From Pseudomonas oryzihabitans (GTDB taxonomy: Bacteria > Pseudomonadota > Gammaproteobacteria > Pseudomonadales > Pseudomonadaceae): a stretch of DNA of 64,000 bases. The translations under genes were made by a program, and so were the position numbers. The stretch is taken from contig NZ_CP013987.1 in the NCBI RefSeq assembly GCF_001518815.1, positions 4,362,501 to 4,426,500 of the forward strand, written 5' to 3'. Below the pieces are notes generated by a model. The model saw nothing but the letters and a program-made list of their open reading frames with translations. It searched no databases and was not told the origin of the DNA. The first letter of the stretch is position 1. Each line of letters starts with the position of its first letter. Shown here piece after piece: positions 1 to 8,252 of this stretch.

Positions 1-621
1 CGCCCTGCCCCGCAGCCAGAGGCCGAGTTCGAATTGCGGTTGGGGCGCCCAGTAGCGAGCCAGCAGGTGCCGACTGGCGGCGCCCTCTGGAGCACGCTGG
101 CCGAGAACGAAGGGCAAGGCGCCGCCTGCCTCGCCGGGCGCGCCGCCCAGGCACAGCAGATCGCCCGGCCGGGCGCCGCTGCGCAGCAGCGCCTGACCAG
201 CTGGAACCCGACCGAAGACCGTGAGGGTGAGGGACAATGGACCGCGGGTGGTATCACCCCCGACCAGGCGCAGGTCGCACCGCTCGGCCATCTGGGCGAG
301 TCCTGCGGCGAGGCCTTCCAGCCAGCTCGGTTCGACCACCGGCAGGGTCAGCGCCAGGGTGAAGCCCAAAGGCGCCGCACCCATGGCGGCCAGGTCGCTG
401 GCGCTCACCGCCAGGGCGCGCTGCCCGAGGCCGAAGGCGTCCGGGCAGGGATCGGGGAAGTGCACCCCGGCGGTCAGGGTGTCGGTGGATACCGCCAGCT
501 GCTCACCCGGAGCAGGTGCCAGTAACGCGCAGTCGTCACCGATCCCCAGGGCCACGCCCGGACCGCCGCGCGCGCAGGGCGCCGCGGCGAAATAGCGACG
601 GATGAGTTCGAATTCACCCAT
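1..621 (-). CDS. thiL: Thiamine-monophosphate kinase ThiL (3' end cut by window)
   Basis: ThiL phosphorylates thiamine monophosphate to thiamine pyrophosphate with ATP. Reading the minus strand from an ATG at 621 gives an open frame to the window edge (207 codons) that begins MGEFELIRRYFAA, the typical ThiL N-terminus. It continues with a glycine-rich GIGDDCALLAP segment and a DTLTAGVHFP motif, which form the ATP/Mg-binding half of the AIR-synthase-like fold. The full protein is usually about 320 residues, so roughly the last third lies outside. It follows nusB by 14 bases on the same strand, in the conserved order ribH-nusB-thiL, so it is probably the distal gene of the rib operon. Nothing abnormal is seen in the visible part. 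Confidence 0.93.
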   Translation of the reverse strand, partial: MGEFELIRRYFAAAPCARGGPGVALGIGDDCALLAPAPGEQLAVSTDTLTAGVHFPDPCPDAFGLGQRALAVSASDLAAMGAAPLGFTLALTLPVVEPSWLEGLAAGLAQMAERCDLRLVGGDTTRGPLSLTLTVFGRVPAGQALLRSGARPGDLLCLGGAPGEAGGALPFVLGQRAPEGAASRHLLARYWAPQPQFELGLWLRGRA

Positions 622-635
622 GCCGACGTGGGCGA

Positions 636-1127
636 TCAGCGCTTGCCGCGCAACTCGGCGCTGCGCAGCTTGGGCGCCAGCTTGTCCAGCACGCCGTTGA
701 CGAACTTGTGGCCGTCGGTGGCGCCGAAGATCTTGGCCATCTCGATGCCCTCGTTGATCACCACGCGATAGGGCACGTCGATGCGCTTGAGCAGTTCGTA
801 GCAGGACAGCCGCAGCACGGCGAGTTCGACCGGGTCCACCTCGTCCATGGCACGGTCCAGGCAGGGCAGGATCAGGCCATCGATCTCGCTCTTGTTGGCC
901 GGGACGCCATGGAGGACTTCATGGAAGTAGGCGCCGTCGACCTTGGCGAAGTCGTTGTCGACGCGAAACTGCGCCTCGATCTCGTTGATCGCCTGGCCCG
1001 CCATGTGCCACTGGTACAGGGCCTGGACCGACAGGCTGCGCGCTTCGCGGCGAGCAGCCAGTTTGCCGGTGGGGGCCTTCTTGCCCGCGGGCTTGCCGGC
1101 CGCGGGCGGAGTCAGATCGCCGCTCAC
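636..1127 (-). CDS. nusB: Transcription antitermination factor NusB
   Basis: NusB binds boxA RNA with S10 (NusE) and supports antitermination on rRNA operons. The frame gives 163 residues. The core, from [18 protein letters not shown] to [25 protein letters not shown], is the all-helical NusB fold. I chose the GTG at 1127: it overlaps the ribH stop (GTGA) and has a GGAG about 7 bases upstream, which suggests translational coupling. An upstream ATG in the same frame would add an unrelated stretch that is only the ribH shadow. A short alanine/lysine-rich N-terminal extension ([13 protein letters not shown]) precedes the conserved domain. Confidence 0.95.
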   Translation of the reverse strand: MSGDLTPPAAGKPAGKKAPTGKLAARREARSLSVQALYQWHMAGQAINEIEAQFRVDNDFAKVDGAYFHEVLHGVPANKSEIDGLILPCLDRAMDEVDPVELAVLRLSCYELLKRIDVPYRVVINEGIEMAKIFGATDGHKFVNGVLDKLAPKLRSAELRGKR

Positions 1128-1600
1128 TTGGCCTCCAGCTGCGCCAGCAGGCTGACCATTTCCAGAGCGGACAGGGCCGCTTCGGCGCCCTTGTTGCCGG
1201 CCTTGGTGCCGGAGCGCTCGATGGCCTGCTCGATGGAGTCGACGGTCAGGACGCCGAAGGACACCGGGACGCCGAATTCCATGGAGACTTGGGCCAGACC
1301 CTTGGTGCATTCGCCGGCCACGTATTCGAAGTGGGGCGTGCCGCCACGGATGACCGCGCCGAGGGCGATGATGGCGTCGAATTCGTCGCGCTGGGCGATT
1401 TTCTGCACGGCCAGCGGGATCTCGAAGGCGCCGGGGACGCGGATGATGGTCAGGTCGTCCGGCTTGATGCCGTGGCGCACCAGGGCGTCGATGGCGCCTT
1501 GCAGCAAGCTCTCGACGACGAAGCTGTTGAAGCGGCCGACCACCAGGGCGAAACGGCCCTGGGGAGCGATGAAGGTGCCTTCAAAGGTCTTGATGTTCAT
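1124..1600 (-). CDS. ribH: 6,7-dimethyl-8-ribityllumazine synthase RibH
   Basis: RibH condenses 5-amino-6-ribitylamino-uracil with 3,4-dihydroxy-2-butanone 4-phosphate to give lumazine, the penultimate riboflavin step. The 158-residue length is normal. Visible motifs are RFN near residue 23, VPGAFEIP at 55-62, and [14 protein letters not shown] with the general acid His90. It sits between ribBA (110-base gap) and nusB (4-base overlap). The stop codon overlaps the nusB GTG start. Confidence 0.97.
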   Translation of the reverse strand: MNIKTFEGTFIAPQGRFALVVGRFNSFVVESLLQGAIDALVRHGIKPDDLTIIRVPGAFEIPLAVQKIAQRDEFDAIIALGAVIRGGTPHFEYVAGECTKGLAQVSMEFGVPVSFGVLTVDSIEQAIERSGTKAGNKGAEAALSALEMVSLLAQLEAK

Positions 1601-1709
1601 GTGCGGGTCCAGTTGTCAAAGAGCCGGACGGCCGGCAACTGCCAGGCCGTCCGTGGAAATCCAGGTGAAGCGCGCCGCACCACCCGGGCGGGCGCGCCAG
1701 GCGGAAGGG

Positions 1710-2798
1710 TCATTCTTCAGGAGGCAGATAGTCTACTACTTCCAGGTCGAAGCCGGATATGGCGTTGAACTTCATCGGCGAGCTGAGCAGCCGCATCTGA
1801 CGAATGCCCAGGTCGCGCAGGATCTGCGAACCGGCACCGACGGTGCTGTAGGTGGACAGCGCCTTGGGCGCCGGGCGCGGCTCGCGCAGATGCGCCAGCA
1901 GGTCGTCGCCTTCCAGCGAGTGCCCCAGCAGCAGCACCACGCCAGCGCCTTCGCGAGCGACCCGCTCCATGGCGCTGCGCAGGCTCCAGCGACCCGGCTG
2001 GTGGACCTGCAGCAGGTCGCGCAGCGGGTCCATGTTGTGCACCCGCACCAGTGGCAGCTCCTGGCTGGCCAGGTCACCGCGGATCAGCGCCAGATGGACG
2101 TCGCCCTCCACCTCATCGCGGTAGGTCACCAGCTTGAAGGGGCCGAGTTCGGTATCGAGCTGCTGCTCGTCGATGCGCTTGACGGTGTGCTCGTGAAGCA
2201 GGCGGTAGTGGATCAGATCGGCGATGGTGCCGACCTTGAGGCCGTGCTGCTCGGCGAAGGTCTCGAGTTCGTCGCGACGGGCCATGGTGCCGTCGTCGTT
2301 CATCACCTCGCAGATCACGCCGCTCTCGGCGAAGCCGGCCATGCGCGCCAGGTCGCAGGCGGCCTCGGTGTGGCCGGCGCGGGCCAGCACGCCACCGGGC
2401 TGGGCCATCAGCGGGAACATGTGGCCAGGGCTGACCACGTCGCCGGCCTTGGCGTCCTTGGCGATGGCGGCCTGCACGGTGCGCGCCCGGTCAGCGGCGG
2501 AGATGCCGGTGCTGATGCCCTCGGCGGCCTCGATGGAGACGGTGAACTTGGTGCCGAAGCCGGAGGCGTTGCGGCTGGCCATCATCGGCAGACTGAGGCG
2601 TTCGCAGAGGCCCTTGCTCATGGGCATGCAGATCAGGCCGCGGGCATGGCGGGCCATGAAGTTGATGTGTTCGGCGGTGACGCATTCGGAGGCGATGATG
2701 ATGTCGCCTTCGTTCTCGCGGTCCTCGTCGTCCATGAGGATGACCATCTTGCCCGCGCGGATGTCCTGGATGATGTCTTCGATGCTGGAAAGTGCCAC
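1710..2798 (-). CDS. ribBA: 3,4-dihydroxy-2-butanone-4-phosphate synthase with degenerate GTP-cyclohydrolase-II-like domain (RibBA-type)
   Basis: The N-terminal half (residues 1 to about 205) is a DHBP synthase, which makes the four-carbon unit of riboflavin from ribulose 5-phosphate. It carries the hallmark acidic loop DDEDRENEGD at residues 23-32. The C-terminal half resembles GTP cyclohydrolase II but lacks the zinc cysteines of that enzyme. After RVHN the text reads MDPLRDLLQVHQ with no C-x10-C-x-C cluster, and the motif corresponding to EGRGIGL reads HSLEGDDLL. I infer that only the DHBP synthase domain is active and that a separate RibA is encoded elsewhere. The GTG at 2798 has an AAGGA ribosome-binding site; the longer frame upstream is only overlap with ribE. 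Length is 362 residues. Confidence 0.93.
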   Translation of the reverse strand: MALSSIEDIIQDIRAGKMVILMDDEDRENEGDIIIASECVTAEHINFMARHARGLICMPMSKGLCERLSLPMMASRNASGFGTKFTVSIEAAEGISTGISAADRARTVQAAIAKDAKAGDVVSPGHMFPLMAQPGGVLARAGHTEAACDLARMAGFAESGVICEVMNDDGTMARRDELETFAEQHGLKVGTIADLIHYRLLHEHTVKRIDEQQLDTELGPFKLVTYRDEVEGDVHLALIRGDLASQELPLVRVHNMDPLRDLLQVHQPGRWSLRSAMERVAREGAGVVLLLGHSLEGDDLLAHLREPRPAPKALSTYSTVGAGSQILRDLGIRQMRLLSSPMKFNAISGFDLEVVDYLPPEE

Positions 2799-2808
2799 GG
2801 TGTCGTCC

Positions 2809-3471
2809 TTAGCGCTGCAGATAGCCGTGTTCGGCGAGGAAGTTTTCGGTGACGCCGCCCTTGCTGGACTCGGCGGCCTTGTCGCCCAGCAACAGGCGTT
2901 CCAGGTAGCGGGCCAGGAGGTCAACCTCCAGGTTCACCCGCCGACCGGCGCGGTAGTCGGCCATGATGGTCTCGCCGAGGGTATGGGGGACGATGGTCAG
3001 CTCGAACTCGGCGCCGTCCACCGCGTTCACCGTGAGGCTGACGCCATCCACGGTGATGGATCCCTTTAGGGCGATGTAACGGGCCAGCTCGGCCGGGGCG
3101 CGCAGACGGAATTGCACGGCACGGGCGTTATCGGCGCGGGAAACCACTTCGCCGAGGCCGTCCACGTGGCCGCTGACCAGGTGGCCGCCGAGACGGCTGG
3201 TGGGCATCAGCGCCTTTTCCAGGTTGACCCGGCTGCCAGGCTTGAGCCCGCCCAGGCTGGTAAGGCTCAGGGTCTCGCGGCTGACGTCGGCCCAGAAGCC
3301 GTCGCCAGGCAACTCCACGGCGGTGAGGCAGACCCCGTTGACGGCGATGCTGTCGCCGAGCTTGACGTCGGCAAGGTCGAGCTTGCCGGTGGCGACATAG
3401 AGGCGCACGTCTCCGCCCTTGGGCGTGAGGGCGCGGATCTCGCCGAGGGCTTCGATGATTCCGGTAAACAT
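2809..3471 (-). CDS. ribE: Riboflavin synthase, alpha subunit
   Basis: This enzyme dismutates two molecules of 6,7-dimethyl-8-ribityllumazine to riboflavin plus the pyrimidine. The 220-residue protein starts MFTGIIEALG and has two tandem lumazine-binding barrels. The first contains GDSIAVNGVCLTAV and the second GSITVDGVSLTVN. HLVSGHVDG, a strongly conserved ligand-site motif, lies between them. It is the first gene downstream of the FMN riboswitch and ends 10 bases before the ribBA GTG. Some Pseudomonas annotations call this gene ribC. Confidence 0.96.
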   Translation of the reverse strand: MFTGIIEALGEIRALTPKGGDVRLYVATGKLDLADVKLGDSIAVNGVCLTAVELPGDGFWADVSRETLSLTSLGGLKPGSRVNLEKALMPTSRLGGHLVSGHVDGLGEVVSRADNARAVQFRLRAPAELARYIALKGSITVDGVSLTVNAVDGAEFELTIVPHTLGETIMADYRAGRRVNLEVDLLARYLERLLLGDKAAESSKGGVTENFLAEHGYLQR

Positions 3472-3617
3472 CAGCTCAGGCCTCCAAGAGGCGGAGCCGA
3501 AACGGCGGTGCAGCTAGACATCGACGAACTCCTGTTTCGGTGAAAAAACAGGGCGTACGGACAGAAGGGAAATCAGACGGACGAGGGGCTCGCACCCCTG
3601 CCAGGCGAGGCTATCCC

Positions 3618-3769
3618 GTTCTCTCTCATCCGGACTATGACCGTCGGCCCCGGAATCCAACCAGGTCTGCTGACCTCCCCCGCCGCAGAGGGCAAGGGAG
3701 CGCTCGCGGGCTCGTCCCGAGTCGATCGGGCATTACCGCCGGTGGGGAATTACACCCCGCCCTGAGAAC
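3618..3769 (-). promoter_or_regulatory. FMN riboswitch (RFN element)
   Basis: On the minus strand the conserved RFN signature is clear: GGGCGGGGTGTAATTCCCC, then CCGGCGGTAATG, AGCCCGCGAGCG, GGTCAGCAGACCTGG, GGGCCGACGGTCATAGTCC and GGATGAGAGAGAAC. The closing P1 helix pairs GTTCTC (3764-3769) with GAGAAC (3618-3623). It lies in the 358-base gap between ribD and ribE and so should control ribE-ribBA-ribH-nusB-thiL in response to FMN. The expression platform (3472-3617) holds a small AGGGG/CCCCT hairpin and a T6 run at 3543-3548. I see no textbook terminator, so control of translation initiation is as likely as attenuation. Confidence 0.95.
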
Positions 3770-3829
3770 TCGCTACCCGCAGGCAGCGCAGGTTTTGTAA
3801 CACAGTTCGCCGCCAGGGGGCCAGGGGCG

Positions 3830-4954
3830 TCAGGCACCCCGGACAGGTCGGGCGATCAGGTGCATGTCCGCGCCCACCAGCGTGGCGCTGAGGATTTCCA
3901 ACTGCGGTGCCTCGGCCAGGTGCTCCAGCGGCCAGTCCAGCAGCGGCCGGGCACTGGAGCCGAGGAACTTGGGCGCCAGGAACAGATGGTATTCATCGAC
4001 CAGCCCGGCCTGGGCGAAGGCACCGGCGAGGCGCGGCCCGCCTTCCACCAGGACGTCGTTGACCTGCTCGCCGCCCAATCGGGTCAGCAGGGCGGCCAGA
4101 TCGACCTGGCCCTGGGCGCCAGGCAACTCCAGGTAGTCGTGACCAGCAGCGGCATAGGCGGGCGCCTCGGCGGCCATACCGGCCACTCGCGCCGCGCCGG
4201 CCTGGAAGAACGGGGCCGTGAGCGGCACCCGGCCGCGGCCGTCCACCAGCAGCCGCTGCGGCGTGCGCAGGGTGGCCAGCTCCAGTTCGTCACCGCTCAG
4301 GCCCAGCTCGGCCTGGCGCACGGTCAGGCGGGCGCCGTCGGCCAGCACGGTATCGGCGCCGGTGATCACCACGCCCGCTTCGGCGCGTAGCCGCTGGACA
4401 CTCTGGCGCGCCAGCGGCCCGGTGATCCACTGGCTCTCGCCATTGGCCATGGCGGTGCGACCGTCCAGACTCAGCGCCAGCTTGACCCGCACGAAGGGCC
4501 GCCCGGTCAGCATGCGCTGGATGAAGCCGGCATTGAGCGCGCGGGCCTCGGCTTCCAGCACCCCGGCGCGGGTGGCAATGCCAGCGGCGGCGAGACGGGC
4601 GAGGCCACGGCCGGCCACCAGCGGATTGGGATCGGTCATGGCTGCCACCACCTCGGCCACGCCAGCCGCGACCAGGGCGTCGGCGCAGGGCGGTGTGCGG
4701 CCATGGTGGCTGCAGGGTTCCAGGGTCACATAGGCGGTGGCGCCGCGCGCGGCCTCCCCTGCCTGGCGCAGGGCATGCACCTCGGCATGGGGACCGCCGG
4801 CCTGGCGGTGCCAGCCCTCGCCCACTATCCGGCCATCCCGGACGATGACGCAGCCCACCCGGGGATTGGGCGCAGTGCTGTAGCGGCCGAGCGCCGCCAG
4901 TGCCAGGGCGCGGGCCATCCAGAATTCGTCATTCATCTCGTTGGCAGCGCTCAT
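3830..4954 (-). CDS. ribD: Bifunctional pyrimidine deaminase / uracil reductase RibD
   Basis: RibD performs the second and third steps of riboflavin synthesis: deamination and NADPH-dependent ribosyl reduction. The 374-residue protein has the deaminase zinc site HAE (His56-Glu58) and the pair Cys81/Cys90 in [15 protein letters not shown]-terminal reductase follows ([26 protein letters not shown]). The chosen ATG at 4954 overlaps the nrdR stop (ATGA). A second ATG at 4936 ([11 protein letters not shown]) is an alternative. A longer frame reaching into nrdR is an artefact of overlap. ribD lies upstream of the riboswitch, so it is not directly governed by it. Confidence 0.96.
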   Translation of the reverse strand: MSAANEMNDEFWMARALALAALGRYSTAPNPRVGCVIVRDGRIVGEGWHRQAGGPHAEVHALRQAGEAARGATAYVTLEPCSHHGRTPPCADALVAAGVAEVVAAMTDPNPLVAGRGLARLAAAGIATRAGVLEAEARALNAGFIQRMLTGRPFVRVKLALSLDGRTAMANGESQWITGPLARQSVQRLRAEAGVVITGADTVLADGARLTVRQAELGLSGDELELATLRTPQRLLVDGRGRVPLTAPFFQAGAARVAGMAAEAPAYAAAGHDYLELPGAQGQVDLAALLTRLGGEQVNDVLVEGGPRLAGAFAQAGLVDEYHLFLAPKFLGSSARPLLDWPLEHLAEAPQLEILSATLVGADMHLIARPVRGA

Positions 4955-5421
4955 ACCGGCTGCTTGCCCGGATCCTGGGCCAGTCGCTCGATCTCGTCGC
5001 GAAACTCGGCCAGGTCCTGGAATTGCCGATAGACCGAGGCGAAGCGGATATAGGCCACCTGGTCCAACTTGCGCAACTCGTCCATCACCAGTTCGCCCAC
5101 CACCCGCGAACGGATCTCCCGCTCGCCGGTGGCGCGCAGCCGGTGCTTGATCAGGGCGATGGCCTCTTCCAGGCGCTCGACGCTGACCGGGCGCTTTTCC
5201 AGGGCGCGCTGCATGCCGGCGCGCAACTTGTCTTCGTCGAAGGGCTGGCGGGTCCCGTCCTGCTTGATCAGCCGCGGCAGGACCAGCTCGGCGGTTTCGA
5301 AAGTGGTGAAGCGTTCCTGGCAGGCCAGACATTCACGCCGCCTGCGCACCTGCTCGCCGGCCGCAACCAGCCGGGAATCCGTGACCTTGGTGTCGTGGGC
5401 GCCGCAGAAGGGACAATGCAT
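4951..5421 (-). CDS. nrdR: Transcriptional repressor NrdR of ribonucleotide reductase genes
   Basis: NrdR senses ATP/dATP and represses ribonucleotide reductase operons through NrdR boxes. The 156-residue protein has an N-terminal zinc ribbon with Cys3, Cys6, Cys31 and Cys34 (MHCPFCG...ECLACQERF), followed by an ATP-cone domain from about residue 49 ([19 protein letters not shown]). It is the first gene of the nrdR-ribD-rib operon, and its stop overlaps the ribD start by four bases. Confidence 0.97.
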   Translation of the reverse strand: MHCPFCGAHDTKVTDSRLVAAGEQVRRRRECLACQERFTTFETAELVLPRLIKQDGTRQPFDEDKLRAGMQRALEKRPVSVERLEEAIALIKHRLRATGEREIRSRVVGELVMDELRKLDQVAYIRFASVYRQFQDLAEFRDEIERLAQDPGKQPV

Positions 5422-5602
5422 GGGAGAGTCGACCGCCGGAAGGGAAAGCCCTCATGGTACCCGATCACCCCTCGCCGGGAACCTCCGGGTACCGGACGAA
5501 TCGACAGCCAGAGGCCGCCAGGCTATAAGAGCGCACTCTACTCGACGGCCACTCCTCAACCTCCCGTGCAGCCCTCGCGGGCCGCGACCTACGGATCCTG
5601 CC

Positions 5603-6067
5603 ATGACCCCACGCGTCCTCCTGCCCCTGCTGCTCACCGGTCTGCTCGTGGCGTGCTCCAGCCCACCCGAAACCACGCCGCCGCAGCCCACCACCCCGGC
5701 CGACGAGCCGGTTCCGGTGGCCGGCGCCCCTACCCCGGCCAATCTGCGCGAGATCTCCGGCGTCTTGCGCAATGCCCAGGGCCTGGTCCCGGCCGGCGCC
5801 CAGGTCGAGATCGCCCTGCTGGCGGTCAACGCCAAGGGCCTGCCCCAGCGCCTGCTGGCCAGCGAGACGGTGACCGGCAAGGGCGCGCCCCTGGCCTTCC
5901 GCCTGCCCTTCAACCCGGACATCTTCCCCACCCGTCCGGACCTCAAGGTGGAATTCCACGCCCGTCTGATCCAGGCCGGTCAACTGGCCAGCTACCTGCC
6001 ACCGGTCGGTGTGGGCGGGCCGACCACGCAGAACCTCGGCGAACTGGTGCTGAACCAGACTCCGTGA
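5603..6067 (+). CDS. YbaY/YscW-family outer-membrane lipoprotein
   Basis: The 154-residue product has a lipoprotein signal: MTPRVLLPLLLTGLLVAC with a lipobox ending at Cys18, then a proline/threonine-rich linker. The remaining domain (ISGVLRNAQGLVPAGAQVEI...FRLPFNPDIF...LPPVGV) matches the small beta-sandwich of the YbaY/YscW lipoprotein family; YscW is a type III secretion pilot protein, while YbaY has no clear role. No secretion system lies nearby, so I do not infer that role. It is divergent from nrdR across about 180 bases, and its TGA overlaps the GTG of the methyltransferase that follows. Confidence 0.85.
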   Translation: MTPRVLLPLLLTGLLVACSSPPETTPPQPTTPADEPVPVAGAPTPANLREISGVLRNAQGLVPAGAQVEIALLAVNAKGLPQRLLASETVTGKGAPLAFRLPFNPDIFPTRPDLKVEFHARLIQAGQLASYLPPVGVGGPTTQNLGELVLNQTP

Positions 6068-6711
6068 CCCCGCCCTCCGACCTTGCCGACGCCCTGGCGG
6101 CGCTGCTCGGCGACGCCCGCCTCCGCCTGCAGGCCTTGCCCGGCAGTACGCTATCCTTGTGGCTGGTCGATCCCGCCAACATGACGCGGGCCTTTTCCCC
6201 GGCGGAAACCCAGCGCCTGCTGGAGGCGCCGCCCTACTGGGCCTTCTGCTGGGCCAGTGGTCTGGCCCTGGCGCAGTGGATAGTCGCGAACCCCGCGGTA
6301 GTCGCTGGGCGCCAGGTACTGGATTTCGGCAGCGGTTCGGGCATCGCCGGTCTTGCCGCCGCCCAGGCCGGCGCGGCGCGGGTGGTCTGTTGCGACCTCG
6401 ATCCATTGGCACTGGCCGCCTGTCGTGCCAATGCCCGGGCCAACGGCCTGCAGATCCAGACGCTGGCCGATTTCCAGGCCAGCACCGAGCGCTTCGAGCT
6501 GATCCTGGCCGCCGACGTGCTCTACGACCGCGCCAACCTGTCCCTGCTGGGATCGTTGCAGAGCCGTGCCGACAGCCTATTGCTGGCCGACTCGCGCGTA
6601 CGCGACCTGGTCCACCCCGGTTTCAGCCGCCTCGCCGAACTCCAGGCCTGCACCCTGCCGGATCTGGCGGAGCCGGAAGAATTCCGCCGCGTGACGCTCT
6701 ATCAGGGCTGA
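6064..6711 (+). CDS. Class I SAM-dependent methyltransferase, ETFB-lysine-methyltransferase-like
   Basis: The 215-residue protein has the motif I loop VLDFGSGSGIAG (residues 85-96), an acidic motif CCDLDPLALAAC, and a DVLYDR post-motif. The segment PPYWAFCWASGLALAQWI is characteristic of methyltransferases related to the ETF-beta lysine methyltransferase and other protein lysine methyltransferases. The substrate cannot be read from sequence. The start is GTG at 6064, overlapping the lipoprotein stop (GTGA), which suggests translational coupling. The end leaves 67 bases before cnoX. Confidence 0.85.
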   Translation: MTPPSDLADALAALLGDARLRLQALPGSTLSLWLVDPANMTRAFSPAETQRLLEAPPYWAFCWASGLALAQWIVANPAVVAGRQVLDFGSGSGIAGLAAAQAGAARVVCCDLDPLALAACRANARANGLQIQTLADFQASTERFELILAADVLYDRANLSLLGSLQSRADSLLLADSRVRDLVHPGFSRLAELQACTLPDLAEPEEFRRVTLYQG

Positions 6712-6778
6712 GCCACCTGCCTTGTTTCCAAGGGCGGCGCCCCCACCTATAGTGCATCTTTCGTCTGCCGAGTCCGCC

Positions 6779-7648
6779 ATGAGCCAGGTCCCCTACATTT
6801 TCGACGCCACCCTCGACACCTTCCAGCAACAGGTCATCGACGCCTCCTTCAGCACCCCGGTGCTGGTGGACTTCTGGGCGGAGTGGTGCGCGCCCTGCAA
6901 GGTGCTGATGCCGCTGCTGGCCAAGATCACCGAGTCCTATGGCGGCGCCCTGCACCTGGCCAAGGTCAACTGCGACATCGAGCAGGAACTGGTGATGAGA
7001 TTCGGCATCCGCAGCCTGCCGACGGTGGTGCTGTTCAAGGACGGCCAGCCGGTGGACGGCTTCGCTGGCGCCCAGCCGGAGTCGGCCATCCGTGCCCTGC
7101 TCGAACCCCATGTGCAGGCCTTGCCACCGGCCGCGGAAGATCCGCTGGAAGCCGCCCAGGCGCTGTTCGCCGAAGGCCGTTTCGCCGAGGCCGAGGCGCT
7201 GCTCAAGGCGCTGCTGGAAGAGGACAACAGCAACGCCCTGGCGCTGATCCTCTATGCCCGCTGCCTGGCCGAGCGCAATGAACTGGACGATGCCCAGGCG
7301 GTACTGGACGCGGTCAAGGGCGACGAACACAAGCAGGCCCTGGCCGGCGCCCGTGCCCAGCTGACCTTTCTCCGCCAGGCCGCCAGTCTGCCCGAGGTCG
7401 CCGAGCTCAAGAGCCGCCTGGCTCGCGATGCCGGTGATGACGAAGCCGCCTACCAGCTGGCCGTGCAGCAACTGGCCCGCCAGCAGTACGAACCGGCGCT
7501 GGATGGCCTGCTGGACCTGTTCCGCCGCAATCGTGGCTATGGCGACGACCTGCCGCGCAAGACCCTGGTGCAGGTCTTCGATCTGCTGGGCAATGATCAT
7601 CCCCTGGTCGCCACCTATCGCCGCCGCCTGTACCAGGCCCTGTACTAA
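6779..7648 (+). CDS. cnoX: Thioredoxin-TPR co-chaperone/redoxin CnoX (YbbN)
   Basis: CnoX holds unfolding or oxidised clients and passes them to GroEL and DnaK. The 289-residue protein has an N-terminal thioredoxin fold with a complete WCAPC active site (Cys37, Cys40) in VLVDFWAEWCAPC. A helical TPR-like region follows from about residue 115 (DPLEAAQALFAEGRFAEAEALL, then repeated helix pairs). The E. coli protein lacks the first active-site cysteine, so this version should be redox active. The ATG at 6779 is chosen because the thioredoxin domain begins directly after it; an upstream in-frame start adds only unrelated residues. Confidence 0.93.
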   Translation: MSQVPYIFDATLDTFQQQVIDASFSTPVLVDFWAEWCAPCKVLMPLLAKITESYGGALHLAKVNCDIEQELVMRFGIRSLPTVVLFKDGQPVDGFAGAQPESAIRALLEPHVQALPPAAEDPLEAAQALFAEGRFAEAEALLKALLEEDNSNALALILYARCLAERNELDDAQAVLDAVKGDEHKQALAGARAQLTFLRQAASLPEVAELKSRLARDAGDDEAAYQLAVQQLARQQYEPALDGLLDLFRRNRGYGDDLPRKTLVQVFDLLGNDHPLVATYRRRLYQALY

Positions 7649-7725
7649 GCGCCTATCGATAAGGCTGCGTCGTCCCGGGCGCAGCCTCATCCACAGCCAG
7701 CGCCAGCCTGGCGCTGTGGACCTTT

Positions 7726-7757
7726 CGTAGCGTGGAAAACCGCGCAGCGTTTTCCAC
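7726..7757. repeat. REP-like dyad, copy 1
   Basis: GTGGAAAAC (7732-7740) and GTTTTCCAC (7749-7757) form a perfect 9-bp inverted repeat around CGCGCAGC, preceded by CGTAGC. The same element occurs in reverse orientation at 63882-63913, with its core identical. It lies in the convergent gap between cnoX and the minus-strand gene at 7774, a typical place for REP elements. Confidence 0.75.
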
Positions 7758-7773
7758 CAACCCGCACCCAGCC

Positions 7774-8130
7774 TCACCCCTGCCAGATATAGAACTGCGC
7801 CTCCCCCACCCGCTCCATGCGCACCTGGGGACTGTGCCTCAGCCGGACCAGCAGCTGCTTGGCCACGCCCAGATTGCCGGTCAGCTTTTCCAGCGCCACG
7901 AGGATGTCCGGTCCGCTGAGCCGCCCAGCGGAGCTGAGCAACTTCACCACCTGATCCCAGAGCATGTCGCCTCCCGACTTGGGCCCGCTGGGTGCGGCGG
8001 CCACCGTCGCAGCAGGCAGGGACGCCTCCATCGGCCGCAGGGCCGCGGCCAGGCGCTGCCAGTCGGCCTCATCCAGTTCCACCGTGAGATCCACGGGCTG
8101 GCTGCCGATGGTTCCGCGAATGCGTACCAT
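7774..8130 (-). CDS. Conserved hypothetical protein, 118 residues
   Basis: I do not recognise a function. The gene starts at an ATG (8130) with GGAG six bases upstream. The product begins MVRIRGTIGSQPVDLTVELD, has a proline/alanine linker near residue 40-50, and ends in a helical region (WDQVVKLLSSAGRLSGPDIL...LVRLRHSPQVRMERVGEAQFYIW) that could be a small winged-helix-like domain. No signal peptide or membrane segment is seen. It is divergent from the zinc-linked operon and shares the gap containing the Zur-like site, so co-regulation is possible but unproven. Confidence 0.8.
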   Translation of the reverse strand: MVRIRGTIGSQPVDLTVELDEADWQRLAAALRPMEASLPAATVAAAPSGPKSGGDMLWDQVVKLLSSAGRLSGPDILVALEKLTGNLGVAKQLLVRLRHSPQVRMERVGEAQFYIWQG

Positions 8131-8208
8131 GGTGTTCTCCTCGTCGTGCAGAGGCCCATGCTCCCACAGCCACCGGCCGACGCCAAACCAAGGTTGCAGC
8201 GCGGAAAA

Positions 8209-8221
8209 GCAACAACATAAC
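8209..8221 (+). promoter_or_regulatory. Candidate Zur-binding site
   Basis: GCAACAACATAAC matches 10 of 13 positions of the common Zur core GTTATAACATAAC, and the right half AACATAAC is perfect. It lies 32 bases before the histidine-rich gene at 8253, in the divergent gap with the gene at 7774. Together with the gene content downstream it suggests zinc-responsive repression. This is a pattern match made by eye. Confidence 0.5.
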
Positions 8222-8252
8222 ATAGCGCCTTTCCGTTCACTGGAAGCCCACC

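Noticed and set aside
708-2852. Very long open frame on the plus strand opposite nusB, ribH and ribBA
   Set aside because: It mirrors real minus-strand genes with strong family motifs. Such antisense frames are common in GC-rich DNA, and its product is a low-complexity His/Gln/Asp-rich shadow.
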